64,000 bases of DNA. Origin: Dryomyza anilis. Lineage: Eukaryota > Arthropoda > Insecta > Diptera > Dryomyzidae. Under the pieces are notes generated by a model. It saw only the letters and a program-made list of their open reading frames with translations, was not told the origin of the DNA and did no database searches. The position numbers and the translations under genes were made by a program. Of this stretch, positions 53,584 through 63,880 are shown one piece after another. Location of the stretch: NCBI GenBank assembly GCA_951804985.1, contig OX638133.1, positions 7,522,501-7,586,500 of the forward strand. Reading direction: 5' to 3'. How positions within the stretch are numbered: position 1 is the first letter of the stretch; each line of letters starts with the position of its first letter.

Positions 53584-54815
53584 AATATAACGAGTTGGGA
53601 AAATTAGATCACATGGGACGGACTTTTATAGTCGGTCGGGCCCGACTAGGAAATACCCTCCACTCTTGGTGGTTATATTACTGGTATAATTTTGTGGGAT
53701 AATTGATGGTATATAGGATTTAGTACATCTTATTAATAAAAAAAAAATTGGAATCTATTTTTTTTAAGTGGGCGGATCATTTTTGGAACACATATTTTTA
53801 GGTGAACAACGTCTTTTAAATATTATTACTATAACTTGAATACTTTTCGATTTAATGGTTCCTAAAGACTTACTGACGGGCATGGCTAAATGGACTCGGG
53901 TAGTGAAGCTGATCAAGAATATATATACTTTTCCATACCGGCCGTGCCTACTAAGGGTCGTTACTAGAGATGGGCGCGTGCCTGTTTTTGATAGCACGGA
54001 CACGCACGGGCACGCCGATAGGTGACACGCACGAGCACGAGCCCGATGAGTAAATTTACAGGCACGCACGAGAAGCACGATAAAACACGGGATTTTAAAA
54101 GGCCCGAAGAAACACGGAAAAACACGACAAAACAAGAAAAAGGAACGGAAAAACATGAAAAAGCTATCAAAACTTGGAAAATAATACCGGAACCGTTTAG
54201 ATTTTTGAAACCCGTATCGTTATTAAAAATGTGTTGAACCGGAACTGGAACTGGAATCGGAACATATATATTTTTTCTGGTTGGAATCGATACCGCTATA
54301 TATCGGAACCAGAACCAGAACAGATATTATTGTCCCTGTCAGGGGACGCAAAGAACCGGAATCGGAAACGTTAATAAAAATCTATGGAACCGGACTCGAA
54401 ACCCATTTAATTTGTTGCTTGAACTCGGAATCGGAACCACAATTTTAAAAATATTGGAACCCGAACCGGAACCGATATACCAATAGGTTTTAGTCACTGT
54501 AATAAATAATTCAAAAAATTTTATTGTCTTACATCCATAAGTAAAACTAAAACAACAGATTTTCAAGAAAAGCTTAAAATACCAAGGGTTTTTTAAATTG
54601 GGGTGAAGCTATAAAAACAAATTTTTAATGGGCGCGTGTCTGATTTTGGAGCCACGGACACGCACGGGCACGACAGCAACTAGCACGCACGGAGATTTGC
54701 ACGCACGAACTCAGATTTTCGGGCGTGACACGAAAAAAACACGGCACGCGCCCATCTCTAGTCGTTACAATATCTGCACAAACTTAATATTCCCTGTACC
54801 TCATAGGTTTAGGGT
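53584..54815 (-). mobile_element. Family-B repeat split by a hAT-type element
   Basis: The left part begins ATATAACGAGTTGGGAAAAT and runs to CATACCGGCCGTGCC. After the insert at 53965-54760, GTCGTTACAATATCTGCAC continues to CCCTGTACCTCATAGG and AGGGTATA. Compared with 2945-3768, the central part is internally deleted. Confidence 0.85.
53965..54760. mobile_element. hAT-type non-autonomous element (796 bp) with 8-bp duplication
   Basis: Ends TAGAGATGGGCGCGTGCC and GGCACGCGCCCATCTCTA form a perfect 18-bp inverted repeat. GTCGTTAC flanks both sides (53957-53964 and 54761-54768). Subterminal zones are packed with GGCACGCACGAG/CACGGACACGCACGGG motifs, and the left-end sequence recurs internally at about 54627-54672. 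The centre consists of GGAACCGGAACTGGAA-type short repeats. The GC content contrasts with the surroundings. Frames across it (up to 130 codons) come from these repeats. No transposase. Confidence 0.92.
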
Positions 54816-55027
54816 ATACAAATTTTCAAGGATTATAAATTCAATAAAAATAAAGTGAAATCATAGTCAAAAATGTACAAACAAGTAAATGCAATTTTGT
54901 AGCACATTACATTAATTTGCGCCACTGTCCAACTTTAAGACGTCATCAAGAACTTTGTCATGATCACAGAATTTTGTAAATTATTATTTTTATTTTTTTT
55001 TATAATTTATTTTTCTGCGTTCTTTTA

Positions 55028-55065
55028 TTGTTACTGTGCTGCTGTTCGCTACAGCACAGTAACAA
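55028..55065. promoter_or_regulatory. Perfect 14-bp inverted repeat upstream of gene 3
   Basis: TTGTTACTGTGCTG (55028-55041) and CAGCACAGTAACAA (55052-55065) flank a 10-bp loop, about 140 bp upstream of the presumed start of transcription. It could be a cruciform-forming or dimeric factor site; function unknown. Confidence 0.4.
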
Positions 55066-55171
55066 TATTGGGTTTTTGTGGCAAAAATTTCATTTATTTT
55101 GTTATTCGTATTGCTGACTTGTTTGTCAATGGCATGGCATGAGCAACAGTGAGCAGTAACAACAGCAGTGA

Positions 55172-55209
55172 CATAAAATCTAATACAAAGCCTGACAAGC
55201 GCTTCAGTC
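55172..55209 (+). promoter_or_regulatory. Putative core promoter of gene 3
   Basis: CATAAAAT at 55172-55179 is followed by a consensus initiator TTCAGTC with its A at 55206, about 33 bp downstream. The 134-nt leader contains no ATG before the start codon at 55340. Confidence 0.6.
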
Positions 55210-55339
55210 GTAGAAATTTCACACAAGAAGTTGGAAGTCGTGAAGAACGAACGGGAGGTATTTCGTTAGAATAAAGTGCGCGATTTTTTTTTGTGATATT
55301 TTGTGATCATCTTAAGTTTAATTAAAACAAATATAAAAC

Positions 55340-56163
55340 ATGACAAGCTGTCAACAAAGTTTAATGGTGAGTGTTACAAATCGATTATAATTCAAAATAA
55401 TTAACGATAAATCAAAATGTTCTATGAGTCATTTTCGGGTACAACATCATCTTTAATAGCTTTGCTAATTTTTGATTAATTGTAAATTTATAAATTTATT
55501 TTTGAATTTCTTATTTTTTTTCAATACTATAAGCATTTCGCGCCACTTCTATTGCTGCTCTTCGGCTGCGTCAGCATTTGCAGCGCCGAACTTGTCGCTT
55601 CAATTGAAGACACTATACGTCGCGCCGACAATCCACAGTATTTGGTCATCACCGAGGACGTTATACCCGATGTCGAGAATACCACACAAAAGGTGATACG
55701 CGTCAATCCGCTGGATTTGCCTGCACTCAAAGATGATCCCTCACGTACCATGGACTCTTCGCTGTACAACATACAATCGTTGTTGCCCGCGCATCGCACG
55801 TACGTCAACTCGAATCGCATGCGTCGGCCGCGTCCCACGCAGCAGCCACTCGCCGATTCACCTATTATACGCCATTTGCCACCCATTGCCATCGAGCCCA
55901 AGCCCAAGAAACCGAAGCAACAAAAGAAGAAACAACTGCATTTTCTCTATAATCAGGCCGATCTCGATGGACGAGACGTGAGCAAAACCATGGCTGTACA
56001 TGTGGCACCGGGCGCCTATCCGGTGTACTATGCAGTCGCAAAGACGAACGGTCGCTTCGGCAAACATCCCATTAAGGGTTTTCGTAACGAGGCCGAGTTC
56101 TTGAAATATTTGCTCAAGAGCAAAGTGAGAGCGCGCAAAACAACATCAAGTTTGGACAGTTAG
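55340..56163 (+). CDS. Secreted basic protein with GAYPVYY-x5-NGRF motif (paralogue 2)
   Basis: Coding join 55340-55366 (MTSCQQSLM) and 55534-56163, around a 167-bp phase-0 intron (donor GTGAGT, acceptor ATAAG), gives 218 residues. Residues 10-27 (HFAPLLLLLFGCVSICSA) complete a signal peptide. The mature protein is hydrophilic, with a proline/arginine-rich middle and a Lys-rich stretch (KPKKPKQQKKKQ). GAYPVYY lies at 169-175 and NGRF at 181-184, near the C terminus. It shares K-x-x-A-V-x-x-A-x-GAYPVYY-x5-NGRF with the minus-strand gene at 38024-40753. The codon use is balanced and clearly coding compared with the AT-rich flanks. I do not recognise the family by name; extracellular or cuticle-related roles are possible but not shown. 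Confidence 0.88.
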
Positions 56164-57423
56164 ACATCTTGGATGGGAGGGGACTTAGTGATTTTAAGTT
56201 TTAAATGTGATTTTTTATTTTAAATATTTAATTATGTAAAAAAAAGAACATCAGTTAATTACGTATTATTTATTATTATTTTGTTTTGCATGAAGTTTAG
56301 AGGATTTAATGAATTAATTAGAAGCGCGTTGATTAAGTCGTTTGAGTAGTCATTAAAAGTATTTTTATTATTTTATTTAATTACATTTTTTTGTATAGAT
56401 TTTAATTAATTATTATTTATTTATACTTGATTTTATCTAAACAATTTGTAAATTTATTTCAATGTTTTTGTAAGTTTAACAATTTTTTTTAACTAAATAT
56501 TTTTTATTTCTATTATTTCTCTAGTGTTTATTTATATTTTTTAGTTATTTTATATATTTTTGCTTTTTTATTTTTTATTTTATATTTTTACAGTTCAGTA
56601 TTTTTGGTTTTTGTATATTTTGCATACCTATTTTGAATTTTTTCTATTGTTTTATTTATTTTTTATTTTTGTTTTTTGTATTTTTTTTTATATTTTTTTA
56701 TTATATTAGTAGTGTTGTTTTAGTATTTTATTTTTGTATTTTATTTTTTGTATTTTATTTTTTATATTTTACTTATTATGTTTCAAATTATTATAATATT
56801 TTTGTATTTTTTTTTTTATTATCTTTAAGTCATTCGTGCAATTAACAATAGGTTCCATAAATTATGAAATTTATTTAATCAAACTGTATTAATTTTTAAA
56901 TAAAACTATAATAAAATTATACAAATATCTTTAAAATATGCTGGCAATACAGATATATTTTAAACAAGCATATATATTTTTCAACGAATATATTTAATGT
57001 AACAATATCGTCATGTGATGTTTTTTAATTAAAGTTGGTATACGAAAAAAATGTTTCTAAGACAATTATTCTATTGCAATGATCAAATGTTATTGTAGCA
57101 ATACTTCGAATGCTTTTGAATAATTGTAACAATAATTATATTGTTTTAGTCATTTACTAAATAATTAATATAATAATTATTTTGACAATAACTAAAAACT
57201 AAATAATTTTTGTGATAATACCCCAAATATATTTTTGTATTATTGCTTCAGTAAATTTGTTCATAGCAAAACAATATGCTTGTGATAAACAAATTGCCTA
57301 AAAATAAAATTTATATTTTAGCAACCATCATTTATTGAATGACTTTTTTATGACCATGCGCTATTTGTCAAGAGTAAAGATCCAATTAATTTAAATCTTG
57401 TATCCAAGAACTATACTTCTACA
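56164..57423. other. 3' flank of gene 3, extremely T-rich
   Basis: ATTAAA at about 56352 is a possible polyadenylation signal. From 56450 to 56830 the plus strand is almost entirely T and A (TTTTTATTTTTG-like). No gene or element is recognised. Confidence 0.45.
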
Positions 57424-58287
57424 TACAGAAAAATCTTCTTTTGGCATGAGGTAAATTGAACCAACGTTTCAGTGTTGCAACCGAAATGAATGTCATTAAA
57501 ATGAACGTATCATTTTTACTCTAACCGAAATGTTAGTCCGCGCAACTGCACGTTCGGTTGTCGTAACCTCATGATTGCATTTTTCATTCTGCCAAAATTT
57601 GTGTTTGTGCATTTGTTACGGCAACTGAGTACGTTATTGTATCAACAAAATAAATGACAAACGACAATCTCATGTCTATCAGCAGTTCGGTTGCCAGTGT
57701 CTTGCCAAAAATTATGGTTACACGCAGAAATAAATAATCGTCAAAAATGTTCACAAGTGGCAAAAAATAGGAAATTCATTAATTAAGTGAAAATGCGATA
57801 TAAATATATGAATAATAATAAAATAATGAATGAAATGCTGTTTAGCTAGTGAAATATAATAAAAATATAAAAATATGTGACCATATGTGGCATTATAAAT
57901 AGTTTTTTATTTTGTTTAATTATGATGAAATAAAATATTAAATGTGTCTTCATACTGTTTTTATTTTTCAGGGAACAGGAATTAATAAATATATATTTTG
58001 AAATTGTATACGTGACATATTTACGCATCAAAAATACATATAGAAAACTTTACATAAATTAGTTTTATATATAAAAAAATATCTTAAAATAAAATTTCAA
58101 TTGGAGGTTCTGCATGCTTGCTAACTTGATGTTTAAACAACCTCATGTTTGCTAAATAGTAAGTTAGCACAATCTCATTCTTGCTGACTAAGAAGTTGGT
58201 ACAACATCCTAATCAGCAAGTTTCCGCAACCGAATAATTCGGTAGGGCAATTTAGTTGGTTGCCGTAACAAATCAGTTTTCTGTGTG
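57424..58287. mobile_element. Large family-F-type inverted-repeat element
   Basis: The left end CATACAGAAAAATCTTCTTT with GGCATGAGG and the right end GTTTTCTGTGTGTATG with GGTTGCCGTAAC form eroded inverted termini. Subterminal blocks such as AACCTCATGTTTGC and CAACCTCATGATTGC occur in both halves. Non-coding. Confidence 0.5.
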
Positions 58288-58304
58288 TATGAACAATTAA
58301 CATA

Positions 58305-58640
58305 TAACCAGTCTGGCAAGTCTCGGAGACGTTCGATGCTTCGACATTTTCTCGAACACACTTCGATGAAAAAAACTTCGATCTCGTAGCTTTTACCAAC
58401 TATTTTTTAAAATTTGGTTAACTTCAATTTGTATAACAATATTTGATATTGCCACAATTTATAACTTGATATTGTAATATTTATCGAAACAATGCTGAAC
58501 TTTTATTATTTTTCATGTTGATATCGATTAGATTTTGAAAATATTCCGTACCGAGAAATTTCGGCAGCCATGTCTGGTAGCTCTTCGTTGATCGAAGTTT
58601 TCTCGAATTCGAATCGCTTCATTTTTTTTATTTGTCGTAC
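58305..58640. mobile_element. Decayed relative of the CAGTCTGCC-ended element
   Basis: CAGTCTGGCAAGTCTCGGAG and TTTTCTCGAACAC on the left, and GCAGCCATGTCTGG with GATCGAAGTTTTCTCGAATT on the right, echo the ends of 51863-53560. Boundaries are uncertain. Confidence 0.45.
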
Positions 58641-59735
58641 AATAAAATTTTAGATACGATATTTAAACATCGATTTCACAATATTTTTCGAATCTATCTT
58701 AATATATTTACACTATTTGTTGCGATATTAATCCAAAATCGTTTTTATACTGCGATATGTCGCTTTGTTACTACTAACTATTTTGTTCTTCGTACCTCTC
58801 GCCAAAAGAATATTTTTCTGTGACTAAAATTGGAATGTTTCAACGCACAAGACACAAACAAATTTTAAAATTAATTTTCTATCGATATTCAAATATTCAG
58901 CAATACAAATCGAATTTAATTTGTTTCGCAGAACTTTAATCTGTACGAAATATTATTATTTTGTCGATAAAAATGCCCAGTAACTAAGAAAATCGTTAGT
59001 TGAACATGATGTATTTATTTAAAAATCATTCAATTTAATGCAAGAGTTCATTTGAAAAACTTTTTTTTTTTTTCAATTCCCAATCGTAAATCGTAGCGTC
59101 AATCAACTTATTTGATTCTATCAAATTCGGTTCTCATAGCCACTAAAATCAATTTTGAATAGTTTTAGGACAATTTGGTGTGTGTATACGATAATAATTA
59201 AAGCTCCAACCAAATGTATCAGTTCCATCAAATAATTGTTAGAAATTTATATGTTTTTTTTTTTACTTTTGGAATGTTGTATTAGAAGAAAAAAAAACTT
59301 AGTTATAATTTAATTGTAATAAATTGGTTGCTGGAACTAGCTTTTTCGGTTGGCACTTGACAACTTTTCATATACATTCACTACATCTTTTTTTTATCGA
59401 ATTAAACCATTTCTTGGTTTCCGGACTTATATCTATACCTACTAGTTATTCTTTTTAATACAAATTAGAACGTGTGAACTGTACTCGTGATTTTTAGAGT
59501 ACACTTTATTTTATTAGAAAAAAGTCTATAATGAAATAATCCAAAACCATTTCAAATATTACAGTTGCTTTATTGTTAGACAGATGGTCTGAGAGATGAT
59601 CCGTACCGAACATCACGAAATAACACGTGACTCTCAAAAAGAGTGCGTTCATATGAAACAGCTGAATATTTCGCCGAAGCTTTGAATTTAATTCTGATTC
59701 TACGCCAATTTCTAAAGCGAAGAACATGCGGAAAA
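58641..59735. other. Intergenic with family-F remnants
   Basis: Family-F blocks occur at 58795-58822 (CTCTCGCCAAAAGAATATTT TTCTGTG-type) and at 59100-59345 (AATCAACTTATTTGATTC, GGTGTGTGTATACGAT). A 118-codon minus frame at 59506-59862 is not supported by any domain. Confidence 0.4.
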
Positions 59736-59739
59736 TATC

Positions 59740-60240
59740 TTTCATATCTGATTCTTTCCGGAGATAATTCTTTCTGTTGCAAAACACTACTTTCCCGAGA
59801 AAATACTTCCCGAGACAATTTTTCTTCGAACAAAATTCAACTCCAAGATAATTATTTCCCATGAAAATTGCTTTCCATTACGATTCACAATATTGCTCCG
59901 AACAATATTTCCTCAGACGGAATCTACCAAACAATTCAATCTCGGACAATTATTTTCCGGACAATCTTCCTCTGAATATATTTTCCCGGAAATGTTTCAT
60001 ATTCTGAAAAAAAAAGTTATAATAAAATCAGAAAATTTCTCTTCCTAGAGATATTTTTCCCAAGAAAGTCTTTCCTCAACAATTTTCTCTCAAGAGAAAT
60101 ATTACTTTTTCGATGTAATCTTCCCTGTGACAATTTTTCTTTGAAAAAAATTTCTTCGAGTCATTCTTTTTCGAGATATTTCTAACACGAGAAGAGTTTA
60201 TAACGAGACAAGTATTTCTTTCTTCCCGGACATTTCGTAT
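59740..60240 (+). repeat. Degenerate short-period repeat of CCCGAGACAATTTTTCTT
   Basis: Motifs such as TTCCCGAGACAATTTTTCTT, TTTCCGGACAATCTTCC, TTCCCGGAAATG and CTCGGACAATTATTTTCC recur at irregular 15 to 35-bp intervals. This looks like an ancient, strongly diverged minisatellite. Not coding. Confidence 0.55.
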
Positions 60241-60241
60241 T

Positions 60242-60494
60242 TGAAGTGGTTGGAAGTAATAACTATAAAAACTAATATTTCCAATTTAAATAATTTTTAT
60301 TTATAAGTAATGAAATGATGAAAAAAAAAACATAATCAAAAAAGTCTTGTATACTGGACTGTTTTAAAAAAATGTCCGATTTTACCAACCTGACTCAAAC
60401 CATGTCTGATTTTGGATATAAATACCAACTTAGCAGTTGCGAAAACCGAATATGATGGTTAGTGCCACAAATTTATTTTCTGTGTGTATTCACT
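60242..60494. other. Intergenic with family-F end
   Basis: CCAACTTAGCAGTTGCGAAA and TTTCTGTGTGTATTC at 60425-60490 are family-F right-end blocks. The rest is AT-rich without features. Confidence 0.4.
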
Positions 60495-60495
60495 G

Positions 60496-61612
60496 ATAAC
60501 ACTGTTCGGCAAAATGAGCCCTTTTGTTCCTCCCTGTCTTTATTCATATCATTTCCACACAATTTTAATGTGTTGATTCTAACTGCGTTTTTAGATTTTT
60601 CCCTATACGTAACGTTTTTGAGCAAAATGCAATTTATGATTTTTGCATTTTTCACTACATTATACAACAAAAAATATTTTTATAAAATGACTGAACAGCC
60701 AGTAATAAAAATTAAAACAGTTGTAGTCCATCAACAAGTCAAGGAATGTTATGGCTGCTTAAATATTATATAAGATTTGATTGCAATATCCGGTTAAAGT
60801 TTAAAAATTGTGAATAAAAGGAATTTGTGAAATCACGGAAAAGATATTTAATAAAAAATGTTTTATTTTTATTTTAAAATATTAAAATTTAAAATATTAA
60901 AATACTGTAGCCGCGGTAGCTCAGTGGTTAGTGCGTTGGACTGCGAGCCGAAAGGTCCCCGGTTCAAGCCTGGACTGGGGTTAACAACATCTTTTCATAG
61001 AAAACATTTTTCTATACCGCGCTACCTCTCGGCAGTAAATGGCAAACCTATGAGAGTAAAACATTTCCTATGAAAAGCTCTCACCCGCCGTTCGTATTCG
61101 GCAATAAACTGTAGGTCACACCACTTTGAGTACAAATATGACACGTACAGCTCAAAATGGTGAGAGAGCTCGGCCGAAGTCCTATACAGGACTGTAGCGC
61201 CAAACTATTATTATTATAATTAAAATTACTAGAGATTCTACTCATTTCGACAATGGCATTATTTGTTCGGTGTCTGTTTGCTTTTTTGAGATAAATTATT
61301 TTTTTGTTGAATTTCATACTTTTTGTACTTACATTGAAATATTGAAATATTCAAGTGGACTTAATGCCATAACATTCTTTGATTTATTTATGGGCTATGA
61401 CCGTATTAATGTTAAAATAATAGCTGTCTAATCTTTTCATAAAAAATTTTGTTTGTAAAATACAGTGAAAAATAAAAAAACATAAAATGCATTTTGCTCA
61501 AAAACGTTACCTACAGAGAAAAAATACAAACACAGTTCGAATCAACACATTAAAATTATATAGAAATGATATGAATGAAAACAGAGAGAATTTTGTGCCG
61601 AACAGTGTTATT
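60496..61612. mobile_element. Fold-back element with about 190-bp arms, SINE in the loop
   Basis: The left arm (about 60496-60690) starts ATAACACTGTTCGGC and contains CAATTTTAATGTGTTGATTC and AACGTTTTTGAGCAAAATGC. The right arm (about 61440-61612) is its diverged inverse, with GCATTTTGCTCAAAAACGTT and GCCGAACAGTGTTAT. The SINE at 60908-61220 lies between. No transposase; frames in the arms mirror each other. Confidence 0.75.
60908..61220 (+). mobile_element. tRNA-derived SINE, reference copy
   Basis: Head TAGCCGCGGTAGCTCAGTGG (A box TAGCTCAGTGG), GTTAGTGCGTTGGACTGCGA, GCCGAAAGGTCCCC and B-box-like GGTTCAAGCC at 60961-60970. The body has TCTATACCGCGCTACCTCTC, GGCAGTAAATGGCAAACC and CTCAAAATGGTGAGAGAGCT. 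An ATTATTATTAT tail ends it. The short 71-codon frame across the head is incidental. Confidence 0.9.
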
Positions 61613-62920
61613 ATTAGAATTCTAAAAAGAATTCAAAAATCATTATTGATGGAAAGAAATTTAAAAACATATATCAGTTACGCAAGCCATCCATGGCTAA
61701 TAAAGGTTTTAAAATAAACTATAGAATTCTGAGAAAAATATAAATTAAGCAACTGCTATGTTATTCTTTGTATAAAATTAATTCTTTAGCTTTTTTCTGT
61801 TACTCTTTTTTATATTTATTTTATTCTTTTATGCTGCCTTCGCTGCTAAATTGATTGTGTAAAAATGTCTAAAGTTAAGCATTAATTATTGACACGATGC
61901 GATAAAAAATCTGTCAATAATGACAAACAAAAAAAGTTCAATGAGTGTAGAATTATTATGTGCACCATGCAAACACGCAAATAATTGAAATTCCAATAAA
62001 CAATTAAATTGTTTTGAAAAAAAAACTTAAAAAATAGAAAATATAAAGAATTAAAATCAAAATAAATCTATAGAAGTAATTGTTAAGAACAAAATAAAAA
62101 TAAAAAAAAATTAATGAAAAATACAAAAAATGACAAATAATTGTATGGCTCACGATTTTTTTTTTATTTTTGCTACGTTCCAACAACATCGTTCATTACA
62201 TGCGGAAGTTTTTAATATTTTTCCAAATTAATTATAATTGACGCTCATGTTTAGTTGATTAAAATCTTTAAAGTATTTTTCAGCTACTTTGGAACAGACA
62301 GCAATTGAATGAAAATCAATTGTTTGTTATTAACAGCAATCGCCTGCTGTTAGGTTATTTTTAAACCCTGTCTGTATTTTGCATAATTAGCAGAAGCAGC
62401 AATTTTATTAAATAGAAATAATAAATAATCAGCAAATTCAAGTTCATGGAAAACTTGTTTACAAAAACATTGTAAAATATTATTTTATTCATATTATGCC
62501 AAACACACAGCAGGTTTGCTGTTCAAGTCTTACGTTTTATTTTTGTGGTAAGCCTCAAAATATGCTTTGGATTTTTAAATGATAAAAAAATTAATTTGAA
62601 AAATGTAAATTTTATGTATGACTCATTTTTAAACATTTTGCATAAAATGTAAACGTTTTTTTTTTAATAGAAAATGTTGCATACAAAGCTAGATAATTCA
62701 TTATTGATTTAGAGATAAATGGGTTGGGTCTGTGTAATAATTAATCATTGAAACCACAACATTTGTTAATTAAATGGGAGGAGTAACAAGTGACATACTA
62801 TTTACTTGGCTGACAGTTGAGAAATGGAAATGAGAAATTTTTAATGGACAAATTTTATTTTTTTTTAAGTTGTAATGTTAGTCGACATTTTTAATTTTAA
62901 AAAATAAAATTTTAAATTTT
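61613..62920. other. AT-rich intergenic, nothing recognised
   Basis: No supported gene, RNA or element end. A-rich runs at 62000-62130. Confidence 0.45.
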
Positions 62921-62924
62921 TGTA

Positions 62925-63880
62925 AAAAAATTGAATTTTTAGTAAAAAAATTGAATTTTTAGTGAATAATTGAATTTTTAGTGAAAATTTGAATTTTTAG
63001 TGAAAAATTGAATTTTTAGTGAAAAATTGAATTTTTAGTGAAAAATTGAATTTTAACTGAAAAATTGAATTTTTAGTGAAGAATTGAATTTATAGTGAAA
63101 AATTTAATTTTTAGTGAAAAATTGAATTTTTAGTGAAGAATTAAATTTATAGTGAAAAATTTAATTTTTAGTGAAAAATTGAATTTTAACTGAAAAATTG
63201 AATTTTAGTGAAGAATTGAATTTATAGAGAAAAATTTAATTTTTAGTGAAAAATTTAATTTTTAGTGAAAATTTTAATTTTTAGTGAAAAATTGAATTTT
63301 TAGTGAAAAATTGAATTTTTAGTGAAAAATTGAATTCTTAGTGAAAAATTGAATTTTTAGTGAAAAATTGAATTCTTAGTGAAAAATTGAATTTTTAGTG
63401 AAAAATTGAATTTTTAGTGAAAAATTGAATTTTTAGTGAAAAATTTAATTTTTTAGTGAAGAATTGAATTTATAGTGAAAAATTTAATTTTTTAGTGAAG
63501 AATTGAATTTATAGTGAAAAATTTAATTTATAGTGAAAAATTTAATTTTTTGTGAAAAATTGAATTTTTAGTGAAAAATTGAATTTTTTTAGTGAAAAAT
63601 TGAATTTTTTTAGTGAAAAATTGATTTATTTTTTAGTGAAAAATTGATTTTTTTTTTAGTGAAAAATTGAATTTTTTAGTGAAAAATTGAATTTCTAGTG
63701 AAAAATTGAATTTTTTGTGAAAAATTGAATTTGTAGTGAAAAATTGAATTTTTAGTGAAAAATTGAATTTTTAGTGAAAAATTGAATGTTTAGTGAAAAA
63801 TTAAATTTTTAGTGAAAATCGGAATTTTTAGTAAAAAATTGATTTTTACTGAAAATTTGAATTTTTAAGGAACATTAAAT
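62925..63880 (+). repeat. 19-bp AT-rich satellite, about 45-50 units
   Basis: Units near GAATTTTTAGTGAAAAATT run head to tail for about 950 bp. Variants include TTTATAGTGAAAAATTTAA and GTGAAGAATTGAA, grouped into higher-order patches (63060-63270 and 63440-63540). The left edge grades into AAAATTTTTGTAAAAAAATT; the right edge decays by 63880. Non-coding. Confidence 0.95.

Noticed and set aside
53764..54237. ORFs of 130, 71 and 68 codons with Arg/Cys-rich peptides
   Set aside because: Translations of GC-rich subterminal repeats of the hAT-type element.
53957..54768. Bacterial-type GC-rich island or contaminant
   Set aside because: The GC-rich segment has perfect inverted ends and an 8-bp target duplication within a native repeat, so it is a resident transposon.
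60911..60985. Intact tRNA gene
   Set aside because: A and B boxes are present, but the sequence is the head of a SINE found in several copies with a shared non-tRNA body and ATT tail, so it is not scored as a functional tRNA.
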